A stretch of 64,000 bases of DNA, from the NCBI GenBank assembly GCA_024640955.1, contig JAHEDZ010000006.1, forward strand, positions 32,503-96,502, in the 5' to 3' direction. The notes under the pieces are model-generated. The model saw only the letters and a list, made by a program, of their open reading frames with translations, made no database searches and was not told where the DNA came from. Origin of the DNA: Oceanospirillaceae bacterium (lineage in GTDB: Bacteria; Pseudomonadota; Gammaproteobacteria; Pseudomonadales; Balneatricaceae). The position numbers and the translations under genes are program-made. Positions 44,471-53,420 of this stretch are shown piece after piece. Numbering within the stretch: the first letter of the stretch is position 1; every line of letters starts with the position of its first letter.

Positions 44471-45373
44471 TTACGGAACCTCGTGCCCAGCAGCGGCGGT
44501 CAGCAATTCAAACCAGGTTTCGCGATCAAGCTCCACCTCAAGGGCTTTTGACACACTTTTTATACGGTTAATGTTATTTGTACCGATCACCGGGAGGATC
44601 TGCGCTGGGTGTGACAACAACCATGCTAGCGCCACCAAATCACTTGAAACCCCCTGTTCAGACTCCAGACGTTGGAAAATTGGCTGGAGTCGATCCGCTG
44701 CCGCAGACCCTGAAAATAGCGAGCCACCACCAAGTGGTGACCAGGCCATCGCACTGATATTGTCCAGCTGCATTGCAGATAGCGTACCATCGGTGAATGG
44801 ATCGCGGTGCAACAGACTCATCTCAATCTGGTTGACCACCAACGGATTGCTCATATGTTGTTGGAGCAGTTTCCAATCCCATACGCCGAAGTTAGAGACA
44901 CCAACATGTTTAACTTTGCCGCTGGCAACCAGGTTATCCAGCGCGGCGCCTGTTTCAGCCGCATCCATGAATGGATCAGGACGATGAATAAGAAGAAGGT
45001 CGAGGTGGTCCGTATGCAGGTGACGCAAGCTATTATCGACGCTTTTGTTGATGTAGGCGGCGCTCGTGTCGTAGTACTTCACACGACGGCCTGGGTATTT
45101 GTCGGAAATCAGCGCAATATCGCACTTGCTCACTAACTCCATAGAATCGCGCAGGTTGGGAGCCTCTTTCAGCGCTTCACCGAACAGACGCTCGCACTCG
45201 TAATCACCATAGATATCTGCATGATCGAAACTAGAAATGCCTTGCTCCATACAGGCGTCGATCTTAGCGCGTACAGTCGCAGTACTCTGATCATCGCCAT
45301 CAGCAAGACGCCAAACCCCGTAAACCAGGCGGCTGAGTGAGAGATCTGACTTCCCGAGAGTGACACGTTGCAT
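44471..45373 (-). CDS. Aldo/keto reductase
   Basis: 300-residue NADPH-dependent oxidoreductase of the aldo/keto reductase superfamily, like E. coli YdhF. The catalytic Asp and Tyr lie in FDHADIYGDYECERLFGEAL; VSNFGVWDWKLLQ and the NADP loop IGTNNINRIKSVSKAL are also typical. Located upstream of the TRAP genes on the same strand and divergent from the GntR gene, so it probably acts on the imported compound. Substrate unknown. Confidence 0.9.
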   Translation of the reverse strand: MQRVTLGKSDLSLSRLVYGVWRLADGDDQSTATVRAKIDACMEQGISSFDHADIYGDYECERLFGEALKEAPNLRDSMELVSKCDIALISDKYPGRRVKYYDTSAAYINKSVDNSLRHLHTDHLDLLLIHRPDPFMDAAETGAALDNLVASGKVKHVGVSNFGVWDWKLLQQHMSNPLVVNQIEMSLLHRDPFTDGTLSAMQLDNISAMAWSPLGGGSLFSGSAAADRLQPIFQRLESEQGVSSDLVALAWLLSHPAQILPVIGTNNINRIKSVSKALEVELDRETWFELLTAAAGHEVP

Positions 45374-45533
45374 ACTGAACCCCTGTTACCTGTGTGCTAC
45401 GAAAAACAAGCATCAATAGTGAATCAATTTCGCTTGATCCTATCAACGAGCTGAAATAATGTAAATGAATGCTGAAGGTATTTTCGTTATTATTTTCGAA
45501 AACTTTCTATCGTTATCAAGAATCAGGTGCCTG

Positions 45534-46247
45534 ATGCCAGCTCGTAGCTCTAAGACTCGTAACAAACTACCAATCTACCAGCAGATTAGCGAATACCTTC
45601 ACCGTGAGATCCTCTCCGGCCGCTGGCTAGCTGGAGATCGCCTGCCGATAGAAGCAGAACTGGCCGCGAATCTCGGAGTTGCGGTAGGAACGCTGCGTAA
45701 AGCGCTGGCAAAGCTGGAAGAGGATGGATTAATTGAGCGCCGACAGGGGTCCGGCACATACGTGAACCGCGTGCCTGAGGGCAAAGCGGTTTACTCGTTT
45801 TTCCATCTCGAGCTCGTCGAGGGTGGGGGCGCACCTTCAGCAAACACACTGTTGGTCGAACCCCGTGATGTCACCTTTCTCGCCTCAACCTTTCCCGGCG
45901 GTCGAGTCTGGAGTATTCGCCGCGAGCGTATGCTTAACCGCCGCCTCGTTGCGATGGAAGAGATCTTTATCAATGCCGCACATGCGCAGAAACTCGACAT
46001 CAAAGACCTTCATGAGTCGCTATACCTGCACTATGAAACGCACTTTGGCTTTTGGATAAGCAAAGTCGAAGATCAGATCGACTGCGCCAAAGCACCAGCG
46101 TGGGTTTGTGAATCACTTGGCCTGCCCGAGGGATCAGTTCTACCGCGTGTACAGCGCTGGAGCTGGTCAAATGACAACCGCGTCGAGGAGTTCTCCTACA
46201 CCTGGTTTGACCCTGCCAAAGCGCGCTATGTGGCGCGCTGGCGTTAA
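45534..46247 (+). CDS. GntR-family (HutC-type) transcription regulator
   Basis: 237-residue regulator with a winged helix-turn-helix at about residues 10-75 (LPIYQQISEYLHREILSGRW, AANLGVAVGTLRKALAKLEEDGLIERRQGSGTYV) and a UTRA-like ligand domain after it. ATG at 45534 has an AGGTG site; the frame is open to 45465. Divergent from the aldo/keto reductase and upstream of the Gfo/Idh/MocA gene, so it probably controls this catabolic cluster. An ATCAA/TTGAT repeat at 45423-45438 in the gap is a weak operator candidate. Confidence 0.9.
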   Translation: MPARSSKTRNKLPIYQQISEYLHREILSGRWLAGDRLPIEAELAANLGVAVGTLRKALAKLEEDGLIERRQGSGTYVNRVPEGKAVYSFFHLELVEGGGAPSANTLLVEPRDVTFLASTFPGGRVWSIRRERMLNRRLVAMEEIFINAAHAQKLDIKDLHESLYLHYETHFGFWISKVEDQIDCAKAPAWVCESLGLPEGSVLPRVQRWSWSNDNRVEEFSYTWFDPAKARYVARWR

Positions 46248-46276
46248 CTCAACTTAAATTTCGGAGCATCAGAATA

Positions 46277-47401
46277 ATGACAAAGGTTGTTCGGTACGGC
46301 CTGCTTGGTTCGGGCATGATGGGGCAGGAGCATCTGCGAAATATCGCGCTGATAGAGGGAGCAACGGTCGTTGCGCTGGTAGAACCTGACGCCGAGATGC
46401 GAGCACGCAGCCTAGACCTAGTCCCGCATGCCCGTTGCTACGACACTCTTGAGCAACTACTCAACAGCGACACTGAGTTAGACGCATTAGTCATAACTAC
46501 ACCTAACTACCAGCATGCCGACCAACTGCTTCAACTATTCGAGCGCACCATACTGCCGATCTTGGTTGAAAAGCCAGTAGTAACCTCGCAAGAGCAAGCG
46601 GCTGCAGTACACCATGCAGCAGCAAACCACCCGGCTCCAGTCTGGGTAGCGATGGAGTATCGCTACATGCCCCCAGTGGCGCGATTCAGAGAGCAAATCA
46701 GCGCTGGCGACTTGGGCGATTTAAAAATGCTGGCCATCCGCGAGCACCGCTTCCCGTTTTTGGAGAAGGTTCAGGATTGGAACCGCTTTAATCACAAAAC
46801 CGGCGGCACGCTAGTCGAGAAGTGCTGCCACTTTTTTGATCTCATGCGATTAATTGTGGGGGGTGAAGCGATCCGCGTATACGCTTCGACTGGCCAAGAC
46901 GTTAACCATCTTGAGGAAACATACGACGGCAAGACCCCCGATATCATCGATAACGCTTATGTAATTGTCGATTTTGCCAACGGCAAGCGTGCGTCGCTTG
47001 ACCTGAATATGTTCGCAGAAGGCTCGCGTTACCAAGAGGAGATCTGCGCGATCGGACCGAAGGCGAAACTAGAGTGTTTTGTGCCTGGACCTGGCCGCTT
47101 CTGGCCGACAGAGGCATTAGGAGCCGCACCCATACCTAAACTCGTTATCAGCCCAAGAGACCCTAAAGGCCCCATTGAGCTGGATATACCTGTAGATGAA
47201 ACGATACTGGCGGCAGGCGATCACAACGGTTCAACCTACTATCAGCACCTCGGGTTCTTCAAAGCGATTACAGAGGAAGGAAAGGTAGATGTAACGGTTG
47301 AAGATGGCCTCAAGGCCGTGATTCTGGGATTAGCGGCGCAAGAGTCGGCGCGCACGGGCAGGGCCATTGAGATATTCGATTCGGGCTTGAACTATCGATG
47401 A
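46277..47401 (+). CDS. Gfo/Idh/MocA family NAD(P)-dependent oxidoreductase
   Basis: 374-residue dehydrogenase. N-terminal Rossmann fold (RYGLLGSGMMGQEHL, residues 6-20) and the conserved EKPVVTS segment with its catalytic lysine near residue 97; the Gfo/Idh/MocA C-terminal domain follows (KCCHFFDLMRLIVG). Members oxidise sugars, inositols, sugar acids and similar polyols. Lies 29 bases after the GntR gene and 110 before the TauD-type gene. Substrate unknown, probably the compound imported by the nearby TRAP system. Confidence 0.9.
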   Translation: MTKVVRYGLLGSGMMGQEHLRNIALIEGATVVALVEPDAEMRARSLDLVPHARCYDTLEQLLNSDTELDALVITTPNYQHADQLLQLFERTILPILVEKPVVTSQEQAAAVHHAAANHPAPVWVAMEYRYMPPVARFREQISAGDLGDLKMLAIREHRFPFLEKVQDWNRFNHKTGGTLVEKCCHFFDLMRLIVGGEAIRVYASTGQDVNHLEETYDGKTPDIIDNAYVIVDFANGKRASLDLNMFAEGSRYQEEICAIGPKAKLECFVPGPGRFWPTEALGAAPIPKLVISPRDPKGPIELDIPVDETILAAGDHNGSTYYQHLGFFKAITEEGKVDVTVEDGLKAVILGLAAQESARTGRAIEIFDSGLNYR

Positions 47402-47511
47402 ACGATAAATTCATTTACTAATCATTTACACACTTCGTTTTTTTCGATATGGTCGATTCATACATAATTGATACACATTAACGTAAAGAGTAGTTTAGTG
47501 CCGGAGTCATC

Positions 47512-48501
47512 ATGAGCATCCAAATATCAAAACTGGCTGAACAGAAGCAAGTAGACGGTTTAGATTTCCCTCTACTGATCACACCGCCATCGGATGAGGT
47601 AAGCACAACTGAGGCGTCCAGCCTGCAGTGGATCAGTGATAATCGAGAGGAGCTGCACCAGTTGCTGATTAAGCACGGTGCGGTGCTGTTCCGGGGCTTC
47701 CCTGTGGACTCATCAGAAGCTTTCGAGCGTCTCCTAGACCATACAAACTACGAGAATATGCCGTACATCGGCGGTGCTGCGCCGCGCACTCAGGTGACCG
47801 CCTCGCGCATCGTCACTGCAAATGAGTCCCCCGCGAGTGAAAAAATTCCGTTCCACCATGAGATGGCACAGGTGCCTACGCCACCAGGGTACATCTTCTT
47901 CTACTGTGACATCCCGTCGCCCGTTGGCGGTGCAACCTCAATCCTGCACTCAGCAGAGATATGTAACACCTTTTTTGAACTCAATCCGAAGTTCGCATCC
48001 AAGGTCGAACAACAGGGTGTTCGCTACATTCGTGTAATGCCTGAAGTGACCGATGCCAGCTCTGCAATCGGACGTTCGTGGAAGGACACTTTCCAGGTTG
48101 AGACGCGCGAGCAGGCTGAGGACGCGATGCGTACCGCTGGGATGGAGTGGGAGTGGCTGGACAACGGCGATGTTAAAACCTACACAGCTATACTGCCCGC
48201 GGTTCGACTGGATAAAGAGACCAATCGCAAAGTCTTCTTCAACTCGCTAGCTGCAGTCTACACTGGCTGGAACGATAGCCGAAACAAAGGCGAAACCGCG
48301 GTACTGACGGCAAATGGGGAGCACCTCGATGCCGATGTTATGACACGCCTTGTAGAAGCGATGGATGAGAAGTGCGTTAACTTCAAATGGGAGAAAGGCG
48401 ACGTGCTATGGATCAACAATCACACCGTTCTGCACGCGCGCCAGCCATTTGAAGGCGATCGCCGTATCCTGGCATCAATTGCGTTTAAAGAGAGCGCCTA
48501 A
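47512..48501 (+). CDS. TauD/TfdA-family 2-oxoglutarate dioxygenase
   Basis: 329-residue Fe(II)/2-oxoglutarate dioxygenase of the TauD/clavaminate-synthase-like group. Iron ligands are His115 and Glu117 (FHHEMAQ) and the distal histidine in NNHTVLHARQPFEGDRR, whose arginine would hold 2-oxoglutarate. Instead of the usual HxD the motif is HxE. Strong CCGGAG ribosome-binding site. It follows the oxidoreductase and may hydroxylate the same unknown substrate. Confidence 0.9.
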   Translation: MSIQISKLAEQKQVDGLDFPLLITPPSDEVSTTEASSLQWISDNREELHQLLIKHGAVLFRGFPVDSSEAFERLLDHTNYENMPYIGGAAPRTQVTASRIVTANESPASEKIPFHHEMAQVPTPPGYIFFYCDIPSPVGGATSILHSAEICNTFFELNPKFASKVEQQGVRYIRVMPEVTDASSAIGRSWKDTFQVETREQAEDAMRTAGMEWEWLDNGDVKTYTAILPAVRLDKETNRKVFFNSLAAVYTGWNDSRNKGETAVLTANGEHLDADVMTRLVEAMDEKCVNFKWEKGDVLWINNHTVLHARQPFEGDRRILASIAFKESA

Positions 48502-48511
48502 CGCGAATTTC

Positions 48512-48538
48512 GGGAAGTACCGCCTTGCGGTACTTCCC
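48512..48538. terminator. Stem-loop after the TauD-type gene
   Basis: Perfect 12-base stem GGGAAGTACCGC / GCGGTACTTCCC with a three-base loop, 10 bases past the stop codon and upstream of the convergent glpK end. No T-tract, so it is either a Rho-linked or mRNA-end structure. Confidence 0.65.
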
Positions 48539-48593
48539 TCATGCACTTGGAAAGGTGTCGTGTACGAGGGTTGTATTATTACCCGGCCCTGGC

Positions 48594-50099
48594 CTAACCC
48601 TTAGTTAGAACTCGCCCAACAGCGTCCAACCAACCCGCATAACGCTCCTCGGCATCAGCCGCGCTCATCTGCGGCTCGAAGTGACGCTCTAGTGCCCAAG
48701 TTTTGGCAAACTCATCCTGTGGGGGATAGATACCGGCTCTGTAGCCCGCTAGCCAGGCGGCGCCAACGGCGGTTGTCTCGATCACCTGTGGACGATCCAC
48801 AGGTGCTTGCAGGATATCTGCAAGTGACTGCGCCATCCAGTCATTCGCAACCATACCCCCATCGATACGCAGCACCGCTTCAGCCGACTCTCCGCTACTC
48901 GCTTCCCAGTCCGAACGCATCGCCTCGTAGAGGTCACGGGTTTGATAACCAACTGAACGCAGAGCGGCTCGTGCCAAGTCAGCAAAACCTGTATCACGCG
49001 TTAGACCAAAGATAGCGCCACGGCACTCGGAATCCCAGTAGGGGGCGCCCAAGCCTGTAAATGCAGGCACCAGATAGACGCGATTTTCCGGCTTGGCACC
49101 ACTGGCCAGGGCTTCGGTTTCACTTGCGTGACGAATAATTTGCAGGCCATCACGCAACCACTGCACTACCGCACCGGCGATGAAGATCGAACCCTCAAGG
49201 GCATAGGTCGGTTTACCATCCAACTGATAAGCAATAGTTGAGAGCAGGCGATTCTTGGAGTGCACGCACTTGTCACCAGTATTGAGCAGCGCAAAACAGC
49301 CAGTACCGTAGGTTGATTTGAACATACCTGGTTCAAAGCAGGCCTGCCCCAAGGTCGCTGCCTGCTGATCTCCAGCAACACCATAGATCGGCAGCGCATG
49401 ACCACTAAAGAGCTCTTTACGTGCTGTGCCGAAGTCGGCAGCACAATCCTTAACCTCAGGCAGCATGCTTGCGGGAACGCCAAGGATGTCGAGCAACTCC
49501 TCGTCCCAGTGTCCGTCACGGATGTTGTACATCAGCGTGCGCGAGGCGTTAGTCGCATCGGTTACGTAAGACTCGCCGCCGGTCAGCTTCCAGATAAGGT
49601 AGGTGTCCACCGTCCCAAACAGCAGCTCGCCGCGCTCGGCACGCTGTCGCGCACCCTCAACAGTGTTGAGAATCCAACTCACCTTGGTGCCGGAGAAATA
49701 CGGATCGAGGAGCAGCCCGGTGCGCTCAGTAAAGAGTGGCTCGTGCCCCTGCTGTTTTAGTCCGTCGCAGAACTCCGCTGTACGGCGATCCTGCCACACG
49801 ATCGCATTGTAAACCGGCTCGCCAGTCGCCTTATCCCACACCAGTGTGGTCTCGCGCTGGTTAGTTATCCCGATCGCAGCAATATCGGCGGCAGAAATGC
49901 CAGCCTTCTCGATGGCGGCGCTACAGACCCCAACGGTAGAGGACCAGATCTCGTCTGGATTGTGCTCAACCCAACCGGATTGAGGGAAGATCTGTTCGAA
50001 CTCCTGCTGCCCAGTGGCAATCGGCTTAAGCTGCGAATCAAAAACAATTGCGCGACTCGAAGTTGTACCCTGATCGATCGCTAAAACATAACCCGCCAT
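48594..50099 (-). CDS. glpK: Glycerol kinase
   Basis: 501-residue kinase converting glycerol to glycerol 3-phosphate. The FGGY-family signatures [16 protein letters not shown] at the start, [18 protein letters not shown] and [20 protein letters not shown] are clear, and length matches E. coli GlpK. Faces away from glpR, with a 220-base shared upstream region that carries candidate GlpR half-sites. No glpF facilitator is beside it. Confidence 0.97.
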   Translation of the reverse strand: MAGYVLAIDQGTTSSRAIVFDSQLKPIATGQQEFEQIFPQSGWVEHNPDEIWSSTVGVCSAAIEKAGISAADIAAIGITNQRETTLVWDKATGEPVYNAIVWQDRRTAEFCDGLKQQGHEPLFTERTGLLLDPYFSGTKVSWILNTVEGARQRAERGELLFGTVDTYLIWKLTGGESYVTDATNASRTLMYNIRDGHWDEELLDILGVPASMLPEVKDCAADFGTARKELFSGHALPIYGVAGDQQAATLGQACFEPGMFKSTYGTGCFALLNTGDKCVHSKNRLLSTIAYQLDGKPTYALEGSIFIAGAVVQWLRDGLQIIRHASETEALASGAKPENRVYLVPAFTGLGAPYWDSECRGAIFGLTRDTGFADLARAALRSVGYQTRDLYEAMRSDWEASSGESAEAVLRIDGGMVANDWMAQSLADILQAPVDRPQVIETTAVGAAWLAGYRAGIYPPQDEFAKTWALERHFEPQMSAADAEERYAGWLDAVGRVLTKG

Positions 50100-50180
50100 A
50101 AATAGAACAGCTCCAATCTTCTTGTTAAAAGCTCATTGCACGATGGTCTCAAAGCTTTAACCGGGGCGCAATAGAAAACA

Positions 50181-50210
50181 AACGAACATAAACGACTTTT
50201 CGTATTTTCG
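50181..50210. promoter_or_regulatory. Candidate GlpR half-sites upstream of glpK
   Basis: AACGAACAT (50181-50189) and TATTTTCG (50203-50210) resemble halves of the GlpR operator described in E. coli (ATGTTCG.../CGAACAT). The same two motifs, in the opposite orientation for the first, occur upstream of glpD. Inference from shared sequence and context. Confidence 0.4.
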
Positions 50211-50319
50211 CCAAGATGGATTAGCGGTCCACCCGTACCGTCGGTGGCTGAATTCGAACACAACTTAACGTATCCTCTGACGGACTAACATTCGGATTGC
50301 GTATTAAAGGAGAGGTGTG

Positions 50320-51081
50320 ATGCGTCAGCACATGCGCCAAGATCACATACTAGAGCTGGTTGAAAATCAGGGATTTGTCAGTATTGATGAGCTCGTGGAA
50401 GCGCTGGATGTTACACCACAAACCATCCGCCGTGACCTGAACCAGCTGGCGGAGCGCAAGCTAGTCTCCCGACACCATGGCGGAGCCGGTCCGCTGGAGT
50501 CCTCCACTGAGAACACCTCGTACTCTAAGCGCGTGCGATATGGATCAAAAGCGAAGGAGCAGATTGCCGCTCGTCTGGTAGAGGATATCCCGGATGGCGC
50601 ATCAATCTTTATCAACATCGGCACAACGACCGAGGCCGTCGCGCGCGAACTGCTTCAGCGCAGAAACCTGAGCGTAATCACGAACAATCTGCACGTTGCT
50701 GCCACCCTGTCAGAGCGCGATGACTACCGCATAATCGTGGCGGGCGGGGAAGTGCGCTCACGTGACGGCGGGATCATTGGTGAGGCCACTGTTGACCTGA
50801 TACGCCAGTTTCAAACCGACTACGCCATAATTGGTGTGAGCGGTATTCAGGATGACGGCACCCTACTGGATTTTGACTACCGCGAGGTACGAGTCTCCCA
50901 GGCAATTATCGAGAACGCTCGCACTGTCATCTTGGCGGCGGATATCAGCAAATTTGGCCGCAACGCAATGGTTCGACTTGGCGAAGTAGCTGATCTGGAC
51001 GCCCTCTACACCAACAGTACGCCACCAGAAGAGTTCGTCGAACTTCTCGAGTCGAATGGCGTCAAGCTTGTAGTCGCATAG
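50320..51081 (+). CDS. glpR: Glycerol-3-phosphate regulon repressor (DeoR family)
   Basis: 253-residue DeoR-type regulator. HTH at about residues 6-57 (LVENQGFVSIDELVEALDVTPQTIRRDLNQLAERKL); the C-terminal DeoR sensor domain holds INIGTTTEAVARELL. Start ATG 50320 (a GTG one codon upstream is possible) after AAAGGAGAGG. Between glpK and glpD, it is taken as their repressor, relieved by glycerol 3-phosphate. Confidence 0.93.
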   Translation: MRQHMRQDHILELVENQGFVSIDELVEALDVTPQTIRRDLNQLAERKLVSRHHGGAGPLESSTENTSYSKRVRYGSKAKEQIAARLVEDIPDGASIFINIGTTTEAVARELLQRRNLSVITNNLHVAATLSERDDYRIIVAGGEVRSRDGGIIGEATVDLIRQFQTDYAIIGVSGIQDDGTLLDFDYREVRVSQAIIENARTVILAADISKFGRNAMVRLGEVADLDALYTNSTPPEEFVELLESNGVKLVVA

Positions 51082-51115
51082 GGTAGATTCACTTTTTTCA
51101 CTTTATTTGTGCTTT

Positions 51116-51137
51116 TATTTTCGATACTGTTCGTTTT
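51116..51137. promoter_or_regulatory. Candidate GlpR half-sites upstream of glpD
   Basis: TATTTTCGATA (51116-51126) and CTGTTCGTTTT (51127-51137) lie side by side 28 bases before the glpD start. Both resemble the left half of the E. coli GlpR operator, in direct rather than inverted orientation. Similar motifs precede glpK. Confidence 0.4.
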
Positions 51138-51164
51138 AACTTAAAAACTGACACGAACGAATCT

Positions 51165-52694
51165 ATGAATGCAGCTTCGAATCAACCAAAAACCTATGAT
51201 CTTGCCGTAATCGGCGCCGGCGTGAATGGTGCGGGCATAGCAATGGATGCCGCTGGCCGCGGCTTGAAAACCGCACTGATCGAGATGGACGATCTAGGCG
51301 CCGCGACCTCATCCAATTCCAGTAAGCTAATCCATGGCGGGCTTCGCTACCTCGAACACTACGAGTTTCGCCTAGTGAAAGAGGCACTGGCTGAACGCGA
51401 ATCGCTGCTGCGCAACTCACCGCATATCATGTGGCCGCTGCGCTTTGTTCTGCCTCATCGCCCGCACCTGCGCCCTGCATGGATGATTCGTATCGGTCTG
51501 TTTCTATACGACAACCTCGCCAAGCGTGAGACTCTGCGTGCATCAGAGGGGGTACGTTTCGGTACCAACTCTGACCTGAAGCCAGAGATCACTCGAGGCT
51601 TCAAATACTCTGATGGCTGGGTAGATGATGCCCGCCTCGTTGTAAATTGCGCGCTTGCGGCTCAACAACAAGGCGCAGATATTCTACCGCGCACGAAAGT
51701 AGTCAGCGCACGCCGCGCTAAGGGTATCTGGCAGGTGGAGCTAGTTGATCAGGTGAGTGGCGAGCACCGTTGCATACAGAGCAGAGCACTGGTGAACGCG
51801 GCTGGGCCCTGGGTGAGCAAGCTCTTCAATGAAGCGCTTGAACAACGCGCTCCAAAAGAGATTCGCATGGTTAAAGGCAGCCACATGGTAGTGCCTAAAA
51901 TTTATGACCATGACGAAGCTTACATCTTACAGAACGAAGACAACCGTATCGTTTTCGTCATCCCGTATGAAGATGACTACTCTCTGATCGGTACTACAGA
52001 TGTCGACTACACAGGTGATCCGAAGAGGGCAACGATCTCTGATGAAGAGGTCGATTATCTACTCGGTGTGGTCAATTCCCACTTCAAAAAGCAGCTTACA
52101 CCTGCCGACATGGTCTGGAGCTACTCAGGCGTACGTCCTCTGATGGATGACGAGGGCGGATCAGCACAGAAAGCGTCGCGCGACTACACCTTTGAGGTTG
52201 ATGCACCCACTGGTGAGGCGCCTCTGCTGTCGGTATTTGGAGGGAAAATAACGACCTACCGCAAACTGGCTGAAGCAGCGACCAATGCAATCTGCAAGCA
52301 CTTCCCTAAAGCAGGAGCGCCCTGGACCAAAACGGCAACCATGCCCGGTGGCGACTTCAGCGATCACCAATCGCTCAACCGCGAGCTTCAGAGCCGCTAT
52401 CCCTGGCTACCACAAGACGTTCGCAAACGTTATGTGCGCACCTATGGAACCCTAACCCATACGCTTTTGGACGGAATTAGCTCGCCCGAGGAGATGGGCG
52501 AACATTTTGGCGCAACACTATACGCCTGCGAGGTCGATTACCTAATCAAGCACGAGTGGGCTACCACAGCCGAAGATGTACTCTGGCGCAGAACCAAACA
52601 GGGGCTTCGTCTTGGGGAGGCGCAACAGCAGCAACTTGAGGGCCACATCGCTTTGCAACTAAAACAGGCACTCTGCTCCGAAGAAGCGCATTAA
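51165..52694 (+). CDS. glpD: Aerobic glycerol-3-phosphate dehydrogenase
   Basis: 509-residue FAD enzyme of the inner-membrane surface that oxidises glycerol 3-phosphate to dihydroxyacetone phosphate and reduces quinone. FAD-binding motif VIGAGVNGAGIAMDAAGRGL at residues 15-34, SSKLIHGGLRYLEHYEF and GGKITTYRKLAE later on. Follows glpR by 83 bases that hold candidate GlpR sites. Confidence 0.97.
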   Translation: MNAASNQPKTYDLAVIGAGVNGAGIAMDAAGRGLKTALIEMDDLGAATSSNSSKLIHGGLRYLEHYEFRLVKEALAERESLLRNSPHIMWPLRFVLPHRPHLRPAWMIRIGLFLYDNLAKRETLRASEGVRFGTNSDLKPEITRGFKYSDGWVDDARLVVNCALAAQQQGADILPRTKVVSARRAKGIWQVELVDQVSGEHRCIQSRALVNAAGPWVSKLFNEALEQRAPKEIRMVKGSHMVVPKIYDHDEAYILQNEDNRIVFVIPYEDDYSLIGTTDVDYTGDPKRATISDEEVDYLLGVVNSHFKKQLTPADMVWSYSGVRPLMDDEGGSAQKASRDYTFEVDAPTGEAPLLSVFGGKITTYRKLAEAATNAICKHFPKAGAPWTKTATMPGGDFSDHQSLNRELQSRYPWLPQDVRKRYVRTYGTLTHTLLDGISSPEEMGEHFGATLYACEVDYLIKHEWATTAEDVLWRRTKQGLRLGEAQQQQLEGHIALQLKQALCSEEAH

Positions 52695-52720
52695 ATAGCA
52701 TTTCGTCGCGCCATATTTCT

Positions 52721-52803
52721 TGTAAGAGCGCTGTACGCGAAGCGTATTGCGCGACCTAAAATCTCTGTCGCGAAATAGTGCTATGCGCTGCATCGCTCCT
52801 ACT
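52721..52803. repeat. REP-like paired element between glpD and a membrane-protein gene
   Basis: Imperfect outer arms TGTAAGAGCG (52721-52730) and CGCTCCTACT (52794-52803), with internal CGCG/GCGCGAC motifs. The right arm, read on the minus strand, gives AGTAGGAGCG, whose TAG is the stop codon of the gene ending at 52799. The left arm matches 28830-28862 in inverse orientation. Confidence 0.78.
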
Positions 52804-53320
52804 TGAGGCTACCAGTGTTGTTACACGGCGTTTCGGGTGAGTGGTGGAAGTGATCACGCACCATCGCCTGAATGGTGAAGAGCGTCAAGGAAGTGAGGCC
52901 CCAGCTAAGTCCAACAACCACACCGGCATCGATGATTCCACGCCAGGGTTGGGGGATGTAGTGGACGAGGATGATCAATAAAATAATCCCAGTCGTCAGA
53001 CTGAACGCGACAATTTTACGTTTACGCGTGGTGTAGAAGAAGCCCATGCAAAAAACGGGAGCAAGCAGCAGACGAACCACAGTCGGGTGGTGGCGTAGGT
53101 ATCTAATGCGCGCAGCAACGCGTGGCGAGAAGTTCTTCTGAAAGCCTTTGTAGCCTTCGGAATAAGCCATTATCAGCACCCAAAGTACCAGCACGGCCCA
53201 ATGAAATAGACCTATCTCAGCAAAGGGGATATCCAGCGCCATAGGTGTCAGGCGATAAATTGCGCTGAAGAGCAGTAGAAAAATACCGGTAAAGCCCCAG
53301 AGGGCGGCGACCATTCCCAC
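52799..53320 (-). CDS. Polytopic membrane protein, function unknown
   Basis: About 173-residue protein with four or five hydrophobic segments separated by a basic loop (KGFQKNFSPRVAARIRYLRHHP, RKRK) and a short histidine-containing tail. I do not recognise the family. I chose GTG at 53320 since GAGG lies eight bases upstream; TTG 53341 and ATG 53314 are other possible starts. Its stop codon is inside a REP-like repeat. It lies upstream of nothing co-directional except dctD, which ends on the far side. Confidence 0.7.
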   Translation of the reverse strand: MGMVAALWGFTGIFLLLFSAIYRLTPMALDIPFAEIGLFHWAVLVLWVLIMAYSEGYKGFQKNFSPRVAARIRYLRHHPTVVRLLLAPVFCMGFFYTTRKRKIVAFSLTTGIILLIILVHYIPQPWRGIIDAGVVVGLSWGLTSLTLFTIQAMVRDHFHHSPETPCNNTGSLK

Positions 53321-53420
53321 AGAGATAACCTCGAATAACAAGTCGGCGCGCAGTATATCAATTCAGCGATCCCAGAAGAAACATCCCTGTGCGACGTGCA
53401 GGGAGGTCGAAGCGCTTTGA

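Noticed and set aside
48512..48538. Intrinsic terminator with certainty
   Set aside because: The stem is perfect but no T-tract follows on either strand, so it is kept only as a probable stem-loop.
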